The notes under the pieces were generated by a model that saw only the letters and a list, made by a program, of their open reading frames with translations, did no database searches and had not been told where the DNA came from. From Ostrinia nubilalis (Eukaryota; Arthropoda; Insecta; Lepidoptera; Crambidae), in the NCBI RefSeq assembly GCF_963855985.1, contig NC_087107.1, positions 7,130,001 through 7,194,000 on the forward strand: DNA of 64,000 nt, written 5' to 3'. Positions within the stretch are counted from its first letter, which is position 1. Every line of letters begins with the position of its first letter. The position numbers and the translations under genes are program-made. Below are positions 14,931 to 26,810 of this stretch, piece after piece.

Positions 14931-15122
14931 ACAAATGTATCGTAGACAGTACTTTTTATTTTCTTCATAAATCTTTATTTTCTTTGTAAAGCTATCTACA
15001 AGCTTTTATTTTCTTTGACATCTGTGTAAAATCTTGCAACTTAAAATTTACTTACTTCCCGTTTTCCCATTGAGCTGAAATTTTGCATGTCTACACAGGC
15101 ATGCAAAATTTCGTTTCATTTC

Positions 15123-15298
15123 GCACTAAATAATTTAATTTACACGTGTTTTCATGCGATGGCCAAGTCAATATATTTATGTAAAACGTTAATGATTTCC
15201 TGGACTGGACTTGTTATTACATGGATCTCATAACTTTTTACCGTAGAACAACTGAGTAGTGAGACTTGGTTTTTTGACAAGTATTGTTTTTGATGGGT
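15123..15298 (+). repeat. Half of the Cdc37-intron palindromic MITE
   Basis: CGCACTAAATAATTTAATTT… to …GTATTGTTTTTGATGGG is the right half of the inverted-repeat element present whole at 32,036-32,355. The same half is in copy B (about 50,312-50,485), so it was already truncated before the 3.2-kb unit duplicated. Confidence 0.75.
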
Positions 15299-16144
15299 TT
15301 GTATTACAGAACGCATGTGTACCTAATATGATAACTGTTTAAAAACACGATTTTGCTTTTGAAAATTTTGCTCTATGGATAAAAATCTTAAAGTTACCTC
15401 TGATTTTTTAGCATTATACGACCGTGGTTTATAATAATAAATTCTATAAAATCACAATGATATCAGTATTTACCTCTTTGATTTCCTGACTTGTTTAGAT
15501 TTACAAAAACTAAATATTTATTATTAACTTTTAGATAATAATTTGAATGGCGCTTACGATGTTTAGTTACGAGCTCTTTGATGGACACAGATATTATAGA
15601 TAACATTTAAAAAATGGCACGCTCGTTTTCATACATTTCATTCTATTTATTTAACCTATCCATATTTATGTGCGGAAACGTCACAAAATCAGAATAAATT
15701 TTAATTTTTCCATCCCGCATCATAAAAACTAAAATGTCAAAAGTAAAATTTAAATAGTAAATATTTTTCATAAACAAGCTTTTGATGCTGTAAAAAGAAT
15801 AAAATAAAACATAAATTCTTTCAAACCCATCAACTTATTACTTTACTCAATTTAAAGATTAAAAACTTGTCGCGGGATTTACTAGTGTAAAAAATACATT
15901 AATTACGTAACTTGATTTTGCTAAAAGTCTGATCTGAGAAAAAATCAAATAGGTAAAATAAACATTATTTCTTTATTATTATGTATGATGTACTGTCTTA
16001 GGTACGATACAACTACGGATTAAGATCGTTTAGTCGACGCAGCGTTGAAATTGTACAGATAAATGCAGTTTGCGCACTCACTACGCGACGTCAAGCAATA
16101 AAAACCTAAAATTCGAACGCCAACTTTTTGCTACAACGCTCTTA

Positions 16145-16738
16145 ATAGCCTAACTTAATTACAATTAACATTCTTTCAATCACGCTTTCAAAATTGAAAT
16201 TATCTTTTTCATGTGTTTATTTCGTCGCATCGCAAAAAGAATGCCATGTGTAAATGTTTACAGTCTATAGTCCGAAGGAGAGAATGTGGATTAAAACATT
16301 ATGCGACGAAATAACATAATCCACTGCCGAACAAAACTCTCTTAAAACCAACGGCGCAGATTTCCTTAGATTTGCATTGAAAACAGGTCCTTTAAACCCT
16401 CTTAGCTCTTGTTGGAAGCATTAAGGCGTAATTAAAATAATGGCGACGCATTTTTAAGTTGATAATCTAATTTAATTTACATTTGAAATATCACGGAGTC
16501 TTGACTCTTGAGTTATAAATGGATGTAGATGGCACTTAAATGAATTGGAGCCGGCGCGCTAAGACAGATTTTGATAGTAATCTATTAATTTTAAACGTAA
16601 CTCAAAGGTAGATAAGAAGTTTCAACTGTTTTAATTCCCAATTAGACCGTTAATCACGGATTATTTGTTCACAAAACTTTTGAATTTGCATTTCAAATAC
16701 ATCATTTTAGGGATTTATTATTTTGTCAAAGACATATA
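16145..16738. other. Intergenic, nothing recognised
   Basis: AT-rich with no coding or RNA signal seen. It ends at the TA flank of the next inverted-repeat element. Confidence 0.45.
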
Positions 16739-18587
16739 CAGGGTGTCCCGTAATGTAACGTCAAGCCGGAACTGGGTGTTGAGGCAAGTTGTGCTGGTTA
16801 TCAGAAAAATATAAAAAAAAATCTATGTGGCATATTTTAAAAATAATAGGCATTTAAAAAAAATCCAAAAATTCTACTCCAGGTGACGGTCCTTTTGCTC
16901 GTGTTGCCACAAATCTTCACTTTTTCCAAATTTTTTTTTTGTTATGTAACCCTGAATAATGCTTCTCTAAATTGTTATCAAAATTACAAAACCAGCTGCT
17001 CCAGCTTGGATGAAAAAAATACATTATTCTCAAAAAAAATTTCAAAATAAAAATTTTGCCTAGTTAAAACTGACTGTACTGAAAAAAAAATGTACTACGC
17101 GAGTGTGGCAAGTGACGTCATAATTTGGCGCATTTAGTAAGGATTCCAAAATGGTATAACACTTGGTAAATTTTTGCTGTAATTGTCGACAATTTTTGGT
17201 TTTTTGGAAATAGTCCCGTTTTTAACTTTATTTACCTTGGTTAAAAATTATTATTCTAATGTGCCCGAAATTCAAGTTTCTGTGACTGACTACCGTACAG
17301 TCAGTCACAGAAACTTTTCTCACCATGATAGTAATTAGTAGTTGACATACTGTGACAAAAGTCACCCGTGCGCGCGCGCCTTTACTACCTGCTCTGCTTG
17401 CACTTGTACTTGGTAACAGGGATAATAAGGATATGAAGTTTCGGTTATGGATACGGTTACGGATATTAGAATAATATTATACCGGTTTCGGTTACGGTCA
17501 CGAATATGAAATCATTTCAGATTATCCGAAAGTCTCGGATAATTTCGGTTACGGAATTATTAGAATTTGAAAAATGTAGGTATAATACAAATAGCAAGAT
17601 GCTGCGTGAGCGTGACCCACATAGCTACTTTATGTACCAACTAAGACGACACCTATGTATGATAAAGGTAAAACAGGCTGGCATATTAGATGGTGCCAGC
17701 GAATGCCAGACAAGTTGGTAACAAATATTAAGATTTAAGGTACAATTCCAAGACGGGCCGCAGACCGCAAACTGCAACCGCAAACTGCAAAACTATGAAA
17801 TCGGCAGCGCGGCATTGCAGCTGCGGCGTGTATACTGCAAATTTCATAGTTTTGCAGTTTGGCCTTTATCCGAAACTATCCGTAACTTTTGAATCAGTTT
17901 CGGTTACGGTTATGGACATTTTTTTATTTCTGATATCCGATAGTTTCGGTTACGGTTACGGATATCCATAACATCCCTGCTTGGTAAGATGGCCCTCTCC
18001 GTCCCGCTCATACCTTTTAAAATGGCTTCTCCACCTCACTTAAGCCAGAAACTTAAATTTTGGGCACATTAGAATAATATTTTTGACCAAGGTAGATAAA
18101 GTTAAAAACGGGATTATTTCCAATAAACAAAAATTGTCGACAATTACAGCAAGATTTTACAAAGTGTTATACCATTTTGGAATCCTTACTAAATGCGCCA
18201 AATTATGAGGTCACTTGCCACACTCGCGTAGTACATTTTTTTTTCAGTACAGTCAGTTTTAACTAGGCAAAATTTTTATTTTGAAATTTTTTTTGAGAAT
18301 AATGTATTTTTTCATCCAAGCTGGAGCAGCTGGTTTTGTAATTTTGATAACAATTTAGAGAAGCATTATTCAGGGTTACATAACAAAAAAAAAAATTTGG
18401 AAAAAGTGAAGATTTGTGGCATAACGAGCAAAAGGACCGTCACCTGGAGTAGAATTTTTTGATTTTTTTTAAATGCCTATTATTTTTAAAATATGCCACA
18501 TAGATTTTTTTTTATATTTTTCTGATAACCAGCACAACTTGCCTCAACACCCAGTTCCGGCTTGACGTTACATTACGGGACACCCTG
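16739..18587. mobile_element. Large TIR element (CAGGGTGTCCC ends, TA target)
   Basis: Arms of about 540 bp are near-perfect inverse copies: left 16,739-17,275, right about 18,045-18,587. They start CAGGGTGTCCCGTAATG and are flanked by TA on both sides, which suggests a Tc1/mariner-like, TA-targeting non-autonomous element. The unpaired centre holds a small hairpin (17,276-17,314, GTTTCTGTGACTGAC arms) and a nested hAT element (17,417-17,979). No transposase is present. Confidence 0.8.
17417..17979. mobile_element. Nested hAT-type non-autonomous element with perfect 8-bp target duplication
   Basis: The ends are CAGGGATAATAAGGATAT and …ATATCCATAACATCCCTG. Both sides carry the 8-bp direct repeat CTTGGTAA (17,409-17,416 and 17,980-17,987). 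An 8-bp duplication with CAGGG termini is the hAT hallmark. The sub-terminal DNA repeats TTTCGGTTACGG many times in both orientations. Inside, at 17,757-17,872, lies a further palindrome (ACTGCAAAACTATGAAAT and its reverse complement). Confidence 0.88.
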
Positions 18588-19472
18588 TATACTCTAAATG
18601 CTGTAAATAAATTCCATCGCGTACATACAAAACTCCATCCATGGTCGCTGAAACATGTGCTGAAACTGACCACACCGCAGTTTCAGGCAACTTTTTTTTG
18701 TATTTTTTAAGTTCATTAGTTGGTAGGTAGGTGTATTATTTTTTAAATCTTTTAATGTGTATAAAGAGTTCTTACATAAAATTTAGACAGGCCGTGCAAT
18801 TTTAGTTCTTTACAAACTCGATACAACAATAAATCAAAACAATATCCAACTATACAAGACGTCATGTCGACTATTTCGTCAGTGAATAATTTGTAGTGAT
18901 TGCGTTCCTGTGAGTACGGTGCCGCGCCGGGTGCGGGTGACAGCGCTCGAGGTGAGGGCCCTCGGATGGGGATCCAATATACCCTCTAGAGTAGTGCTGT
19001 CGACGAGAATCTTAATCGAATCTTATTTGATAGCAAGAACGAGTCAGTCCGGTACGAATAAAGAAGTCATATAGATAGTGCAGCAAGTGTTGAGGCGGTC
19101 AACACAAAGATTTGTAATATTTTATGTAATACTCTTCTCGCGTTGACATCTTGCGTATTCTGTTCTCACCGATTTGAGTATCCTATAATTCAAATATTAC
19201 ATCAGTGTGTATGTGTTCACCTCAAGGTTCGTTGCGCACCCTATTACGTAGGTACTTACAACAACCTACTTCTCGATTATCCTTCGACTTCTTATCGATT
19301 CTCACGTGAATAAAAAATCAAGGCTCGATTTATAAAACGACACATTGGTCTAAATATTGAAATATAACCAAGTAACCAACAGCTGCTTGAGTATAAATCG
19401 AGTTTTAGGTGCAATTTCAGCCAAAATTCGGGATTCCCTACCTTCCTAACTAGTGCTGTTTCAAGTACAAGA
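18588..19472. other. Intergenic; GC-rich patch at 18,900-18,970
   Basis: No gene found. The patch GTGCCGCGCCGGGTGCGGGTG… stands out from the AT-rich surroundings. I cannot say whether it is a promoter, a non-coding exon or repeat debris. Confidence 0.35.
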
Positions 19473-21560
19473 TATAGGGGCATTCCACGCGAAGCGGGCA
19501 GGTAAAAAAAGTCGATGTTTCCGATTTCAGTAATATTTGAGTATGTTCTACCTATACATATTATTGATACGTGTACCAAATGTTTTTGTAATATAATGAC
19601 TAGTTTAAGAGTTATGGGTCTTCGAAGTTTTCGACAACCGGTTGGCATGCAGTACTTCAAAGCCGATTATGGAGTCATAAAATTATATATTAAAATAATT
19701 AAACCACGGGATTTATTACTTCATTTACCGTGCTTTTTAACTGTATTTTTGGAAACGAAAAAAAAATTATTTTTTCCTAAAAAAAATGCAAGTTAATTTT
19801 TTTTCCTTGATTTTCACAAAGTTCGACCCTTTCGATTTTTTTAATTTTTTTTATTTAAATAGCTAATATTGTGTAGAACATTCATGCCAACTTTCAAAGT
19901 GGGCGTGGAAGTGGATTCGGAGCTAGACTGAAAATACTGCCGAAGGGTGGCGTCCAGCGCCGCGCCGTCGCGCTGCCGCGCCTGAAGCCCGCCGCCTGTG
20001 CGCGTTTAGTGAAACTGACAAGCAAATAAAATCACTTTTGACGGAATGTTTTGTAGATTTTTAATAACACCAATACATTTTTAATACCTATTAAATACTA
20101 AAATACGTTATAAAATAAAGTAGTAGTAGTAAATAAAGGTGCGTTTTTCCGTATCGTGAAAAATAAATTACATTACTCGTAACTGTGAATATTTCCTAAC
20201 AAAAATAGAATGAGCTGTTATTTTTATACCTTTCGAGTTACAAAAGGCGATTATGTGGGAGGCAGACGGTCGTCAGTGCTTTCATCCTATTCCTATGAAA
20301 TTAAGTGGCTCATAATAATTTTTAGATATAATGAATACTAGACCTTTCACTATAATGAAGACTAGATAGAAATCTAGTCTTTTGAAAGGTCGTAAATTAT
20401 TGGTAATTAGAAGATATTGTGGACCGGATTAATAGATCCACCAGTTAATTTAGGTCAGGACTAGATAATACCCAGAACCGAACCGAACCGGCCGTGCCGC
20501 CCGGCATGTGCGGATACGCCATAACTAGACTTGTGTAGTACATGTACTATGTACTAATAGGAAACAATTCCTTTAATTAAGTGAACGAGAACGAACTATT
20601 CCGTCTTGGTCGTTCAAATCGGTCTTTTAGTTCACTTTAGTACAGCCGATCACTAATGAATAGGTGTGAACGAGACGTGAAATTGGTGACAACCGCGCGC
20701 GAGCGAGATGGATTCGGCTCTGTGAGTGTGTAGCGAGTATTTTTCGATATTGGACCATAAATGCATATGAATAAAAACTTTTTTCGTTCGATCTACCTAA
20801 TTGAATCAGTGTACTAAAATGTGCTAGTTAATAGTACTAGAAGACCGAACTAGTTCATTTGACCGATTTTCGGAGTTCGGAGCGATCCTTTCAGTGTCCG
20901 AGTAATAACAAGCCTGGCCATAACGTATTTTTTAGTACTTAATAGGTACTAAAAATGTATTGGTGTTATTAAAAATCTAAAAAACATTCCGTCAAAAGTG
21001 ATTTTATTTGCTTGTCAGTTTCACTAAACGCGCACAGGCGGCGGGCTTCAGGCGCGGCAGCGCGACGGCGCGGCGCTGGACGCCACCCTTCGGCAGTATT
21101 TTCAGTCTAGCTCCTAATCCAATTCCACGCCCACTTTGAAAGTTGGCATGAATGTTCTACACAATATTAGCTATTTAAATAAAAAAAAATAAAAAAATCG
21201 AAAGGGTCGAACTTTGTGAAAATCAAGGAAAAAATAATAATTTGCATTTTTTTTAGGAAAAAATAATTTTTTTTTCGTTTCCTATAATACAGTTAAAAAG
21301 CACGGTAAATGAAGTAATAACTCCCGTGGTTTAATTATTTTAATATATAATTTTATGACTCCATAATCGGCTTTGAAGTACTGCATGCCAACCGGTTGTC
21401 GAAAACTTCGAAGACCCATAACTCTTAAACTAGTCATTATATTACAAAAATATTTGGTACACGTATCAATAATATGTATAAGTAGAACATACTCAAATAT
21501 TACTGAAATCGGAAACATCGACTTTTTTTACCTGTCCGCTTCGCGTGGAATGCTCCTATA
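19473..21560. mobile_element. Long-armed foldback DNA element (about 2.1 kb)
   Basis: Arms of about 640 bp: left 19,473-20,113, right about 20,919-21,560. They begin TATAGGGGCATTCCACGCG and are inverse copies with a few mismatches. TATA occurs at both edges and may be a 4-bp target duplication. The mirrored frames of 60-120 codons in the arms are by-products of the palindrome. The 800-bp centre has no ORF but carries its own repeat-like sequence (GTGAACGAGAACGAACTATT, 20,580-20,880). Superfamily unknown. Confidence 0.8.
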
Positions 21561-24270
21561 GTGAATCGAATTATACAACTTGCTCATAGAAGCAATGCAT
21601 AATGTTCTGTGGGAATTCTGTGGAAGCAATTTCAAAATTGGATGTGCATTCCAAATAAGTAAATTGGCCTAATGCTGTATCAAGTACTCGTAGAACCAAC
21701 ATAATCGAATCATATGTTGGTCATATACCTACATCCCAAATAAAGATTTTTACTTGTGTTAGAATTTAATTAACTTAAAGGTCTTGCTTTTGTTATGCTC
21801 CTACAATATTTTTGAAAAAAATCTTTAATGTTAACCAGACCGCCATCACGCCATCGAACGAAAGTTGGCGCCCAACGTGGGTCAAAGTTTTTGATATCGA
21901 CTGTCCGTACCTAATCTGTATGTTCCAACTTACAAAATAAATGTTTGTGTATACTCATAACCTTCTCAAGTTACTAAAATATTTGAAAAGGAGAACCCTA
22001 GTATCACCAGAGCCGTCGAACCTGTAAATTTACACGCTGCCCTTCCGGACCGTAAATGATACCGTAAGCGACTCATCCATTTTTAAGAGATTTTCTACCG
22101 TCGTTTTATATTTTTTAGATTTTGCAGATTAAAATAAACTGTGTTATTATTTGGCGTATATCTCAGGTTATCTATGTATGGACACATACTGACTCATAAT
22201 TTCAAAATATGATATAGAGCTCGTAACGTTTGATAAAGGCCGATAATATGATATTCATTATGCTTTATTGTCTTTTCTATGTTAAAAATAACAATACTTA
22301 TTAAGTATTTTATCCCTTCAAAAGTCTCTAAAGACGAAGGCTCAGTAAAAAAATAATAGCTGCCCGCTAAAATAAATTATGACGTTTTTATAGGGCACCT
22401 GGTTTGCAATACATAAACTAGGACATTAGATGGCCCAACAAATGAACGAGGAATGGCGGTTTATGGTTCATAAAGGCGGGCAGTAAATAGCGAGTGTTAC
22501 TGAAGTGGACATGATAAATTTGGCCGTAAAGTCACAATCAAAGTAAATTGAAAAGGATCGCTAAAACCATTCATTAAAAGTCTACGATGGTCTTCATTCT
22601 GTGACATTTATGGCATGTTGATTGAGCGTACTTATACTAGCGGTGTCATGTCAGGCACGGCTATGCGTTTCGACAATACGCTACGCAGTGCGATTAATGT
22701 GCAGGGCATAGTATTAGTACCGGGCATAGTATTAGTACCTACTTAACATACCTAACATGTGCACTGCAAAAGCCAAACTTATTCCAAATAGTATCAACGT
22801 CAACATTTTACATGAAAGCTTTTTGATGAACAAAGAAGTTAAAGTGCTTTTACGTGTGCTAGGCCCAACTAGACATCCTATACAAAGATATTTAGTTACA
22901 TAAATAAGCCCACTTAACACTCTTAAGAGCCATTTTACATTTTCGTGCGAATTTCTAAGATTTTGGAAGCATGAATTACTATCTTAAGCAACACCCAGAT
23001 ATTATTTAATAACTGCGAAAGATAGGTCAATCCTTGGTGTTGACCATTAATGAAACGGATTTACTAAAACTCTTTTGCTTAATTCACTGTGCCCCATCTC
23101 CCACAACCATTTTACGGAAAAATTGCCGCAGACTCATTTTCAAAGTCCTGTATCTATTATTTATGCTCATATAATAAGCTAAAAAATATATAGTAATCAT
23201 CGGACATATATTCTTGTAGTCCATTAATGAAATAGATTCTTGAATTTCATTACCATTATTGAGTAAAATCTAAAAATAATTTGGCAAATTTGAAGATTAA
23301 CGTCACATTTTGATCGTGGTTTTTGGTTTAAAAACACAGCAATAACTGCAATAAAAGTATCCCAAAATAAAGAATATTCATTGTAGAATTGATTTCTACA
23401 GTTATTGTTTAAATATTAGTAACCACTTTGTCAAAATATTGATGTGAATATCAGTTTAAATTACAATGCGCAAGCCGACATCGATTAGTATGGCGCGAGC
23501 GCCCGTCAAGGCAGGACCTGTGTCATTTTTCCCGCCGTGACGTTTACGTGCGTTCGTGTCGTGAAGCGGTGATTTGTACGGCGACCAAATACATTTGATA
23601 CTATGCCGAGAGGCTGTTTCGAGTCGGCCGGCCGAGCAGAAATTGAAATGATGAATTTTAATTTCTTTGACGGATCTGGGTGTAACTATGTATAATATGT
23701 AGGTACCATGTATTTAATTGAATAAATAAATTATAAAAAAGTATATCCATTATGCTAGCACCCTTAACACAAGCATATTGGTTGCCTACTTTTGGACTAG
23801 ATGGCGCTGTGAAATTGTCCAAAGATTTGTTTATTTATTTATCCGCTTTGAGTTTTGTTTCGTGAAGAAGAAAAAGAAGCGTTTTGTTTCGAGAGGGACG
23901 CTTTGTTGTTAAATCTAATAAAAGAGATTCAAATAAAAGAGGAAAGATTTAATTGTTTGTTTGTTTGGAGGCAATAGGCTCCGAAAAAAATTCTTTCACG
24001 ATTTAGAATCCTATTTTTTTTCTATGTAGGCTATAAAATATTTTCAAAAACTTTAGTCCAAAATCTTTGATAAAATTCGACGTTTAATAAATAAATTAGA
24101 TAACTTTTTTTTTTCAGTACGATTTTAGTACTTGTTTTTCAGAAATTCTACGATTTAACTAAACTTCTAAAGTGTTTATATTTTATGCATAATTTATTAA
24201 CGTCTAAAATATACATAATTATAATATCGTATTGATAGATGACGTGCTTCGTATTTTATTAAAATTATTA
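21561..24270. other. Intergenic; isolated retroelement primer-site motif and one GC-rich patch
   Basis: No gene is supported. Two things stand out: TGGCGCCCAACGTGGG at about 21,866 (listed separately) and a GC-richer patch at 23,470-23,640 (GCGCGAGCGCCCGTC… CGAGTCGGCCGGCCGAGC) of unknown nature. The remainder is AT-rich and featureless by eye. Confidence 0.4.
21866..21885 (+). other. Candidate tRNA-Lys-type primer-binding site
   Basis: TGGCGCCCAACGTGGG is the classic primer-binding sequence complementary to the 3' end of tRNA-Lys, found just inside the 5' LTR of many insect LTR retroelements. No gag or pol is seen near it and I could not define an LTR, so it would be a remnant. Confidence 0.5.
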
Positions 24271-25010
24271 TAGCCTGACCAGGAACATAAAAACCCTGGC
24301 ATAGTGGCGCGTCAATTGCATTTGATAGTGCAACACTGAGTACAGTCGTACCTGTGTTAAATTAATAGGCTAACTTTATGTATCAGGATTCAGGATTACG
24401 GGTTAATTTAATATTTTCATGAATTAACGAAAACATATTATTATAGGTAACCTGGTTTAAATAAATTAAATGAAACCATCAATCGAGCTAGTAGGATTTA
24501 TTTTATTATTCATCAATAATCAAATTCAGAACTTGAATATTCAACTGCAATGTCTGCTCATGAACGCTTCAGACTCGGTACTTCTTTCCCAATTCCATAA
24601 AATTCAACACTTAGAAAGTGACAAAAAAATTTAAAATAGTTGAAACAAACCACAGCTAATTTTCATAGTGGACTGTACTATACGATACACATGTCAGTCA
24701 ATTTGACAACCTTTGTCGGAAACATTATTCAATGAAAATATTGTCCGAACCCTTAGTATTTCTCTTCGTCAAATACTTTAACACATTGTGAACCACTTTT
24801 CTTTCACGACTATAAAAAGATTTTAGCAATTTAATTCACAAAATCAGTTGCGTACATTTAAAATAAAGTTTGTTTACACTTTGACAGCAATAGACTGACA
24901 TGCAAGGGTGACATGTCAATGAAGTTTTCAGTTACTGTTGCCATTAAAAGAAATTAGTACCATTAGTTTTCCGCAACATGGCGAGGGTTTTTATGTTCCT
25001 GGTCAGGCTA
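24271..25010. mobile_element. 740-bp TIR element, non-autonomous
   Basis: The ends are inverse copies over about 27 bp: AGCCTGACCAGGAACATAAA at the left and TTTATGTTCCTGGTCAGGCT at the right, with TAT-like flanks. It contains no long ORF. It is a MITE or deletion derivative of a DNA transposon, superfamily not assigned. Confidence 0.8.
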
Positions 25011-26059
25011 TACCTGACTAGGTTAAAAAGGTGTGGAATGTTATTTTGGAGATAACTTGGTTCCATAGAAATATAGAGAGATGCTAAGTAATGCGCTGAG
25101 TTCGAAACTCAGTGTCGTATTAGAAATTCACACACACAAAGAAATCAAATTATGTGCTCATTATCCACTGCGGTATCAGTATTCAACGTTCGAATAATCT
25201 TTAGTACTATGCAAGCAATATAAACTGTTTACATAATGACCTCGCTACTGTCATCATTGCTTTCACAAGCAATATGTTCCAATTTGTCCCTTGTCACATT
25301 TCCCTTTAGTTTCTGTGATCTGTGCTTGTTTCTGAGTTGATATCATTGAAAAATTCCTTAGTACTTTTGATTTAAATTATTATTTTTTTGACACGTGTTT
25401 GAAAAATCAAGGTCAGATTACAATAAAATAACAAGTGAAAACGTAACATTGCATTGCAACTCGCAATTTCGCAATATTGATGAGGAGATTCCGTTGGAAA
25501 GTCTGTATTTATTCCCAGGATTCCCCTAACACCATCAAATTCAAGAGAATTCAAGAGAGTGCAGTTTCCCATCTCATGCTTAGGGACCACGGTTTAAAAC
25601 AGTGTGGTTGCATAGAGCCTGCAACGGGCAACCGCGTGCGCAGCTGCTCATACTAGTTTTCGATACAAAAGCAAGTGTTGGCGCCCTCACGAGTTTTAGA
25701 GGAGTTCCATATGGTAGCGGGAGTAGACTTAAAGGAAATCTATGCTTCTCCGACGACCAGTTGTATGTGGAATACTCCAGAGTATGTGCACACAATAGCC
25801 TGGTGATTTTAGCACCTGAAGGAAAAACAAAAAAACATTGTTTGCAAAGAAATCTGCGGCAGGTGTAGTGTTTTAATTTTGTTTTAGAAAGATCTCATAA
25901 TTTTGTAAGTATTCAAATATTTAAACATAATAATTTGTAGATTTTATATCAAAAAATATAATCATTTAACAAAATTAATTTTCTTAGAATATTTTAATTC
26001 TATTAGAACCATTTTCCACTTCATCGCAGAAGAAGTCGCGGGAAAAAAGCTAGTATGAA
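25011..26059. other. Intergenic with unclassified short ORFs
   Basis: A plus-strand frame of 88 codons (25,602-25,868) and a minus-strand frame (25,580-25,795) overlap. Neither has a motif I recognise, and no splice-bounded exon is convincing. Confidence 0.3.
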
Positions 26060-26600
26060 ATATGTAGTATTGCCCGCGGCTTCACCCGCTTGAAATTTAG
26101 TTTGTCACAGATCGTCATAAATTATAGCCTATACATTGTCATATAACTTATCAAAAAAATATTTGAGACATATTTTTCACTTTTTCAATCTAATGAAAGT
26201 TTAAAGAGATCAAGCGCGCCAAAGTTTTTAACATGAGGCCCGTGACGTCAATGAGTGCTTAAAAGTGCAGCACTCTGGTCGACGCCAGGGATGGATGAGC
26301 GTCGCTGTCGCTGGCGACAGGGTCTTCTGGTTCAGAGTTCATGGCGTAGGTCTCAGGCAAAATGAAATCCACTACACACAGCACTAATAGCACTAGAGTC
26401 GTATCGGAACTGAATGAACCAAAGGTCTTGCGATAGGAACGTCCGACCCGAGTGATAGTTGAACACAGACTGCCTAGTACTGCTGTACTGTACTGTAAAG
26501 TTTCATCAAAATCTGTTCAGTAGTTTTTGCGTGAAAGTGTAACAAACATCCAGACATCCACACAAACTTCCGTATTTATAATATTAGTAAGACTAGTAAG
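26060..26600 (+). repeat. Common lepidopteran interspersed repeat
   Basis: It starts near CCCGCGGCTTCACCCGC, contains AATTATAGCCTATAC, and ends AGTTTCATCAAAATCTGTTC … TTATAATATTAGTAAG. The same wording recurs at 58,243-58,560 and, as fragments, at 1,120-1,200 and about 6,070-6,130. Its class (SINE, Helitron-related or LINE tail) cannot be settled from the sequence alone. Confidence 0.65.
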
Positions 26601-26639
26601 AAGTAAGATAGTAAGATGAATTATTTTAGTTATTTGTTT

Positions 26640-26810
26640 ACTTATAATAATATTTATTTATTTATTTCTTAGCTCTGTCTGATAATGGATCTGGAGGAGA
26701 TGCAATGGCCACCTCCGTAACAAAACAATAGAACCCTATGGAGTTTGGGCTTGTGTGATTCGCCTTGACGAATATTTCGTATCCAGGGTCCGAGTCTTAA
26801 TACGGTCACG
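26640..26810. repeat. Diverged interspersed repeat shared with Cdc37 intron 2
   Basis: Phrases such as CAATGGCCACCTCC, GAGTTTGGGCTTG and ATCCAGGGTCCGAG resemble 32,615-32,760 in the Cdc37 intron. The similarity is moderate. Confidence 0.35.

Larger units (their letters stand above)
12979..16144. repeat. 3.2-kb interspersed repeat, copy A (uninterrupted)
   Basis: From TCGAGAATTTGGCAG to CTACAACGCTCTTAA this stretch matches 47,919-53,330 almost base for base, apart from scattered substitutions and small indels and two large insertions in copy B. It has no ORF of note. Its right end is TTAA-flanked as in copy B. The TTAAGAGCGTTGT terminus seen at the left of copy B is missing here, so copy A is either left-truncated or extends differently upstream. 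It is best read as a non-autonomous TTAA-targeting element. Confidence 0.85.

Noticed and set aside
19292..21561. Pairs of mirrored 60-122-codon frames
   Set aside because: They arise because the two arms of the foldback element are inverse copies. They have no motifs and the composition is that of non-coding DNA.
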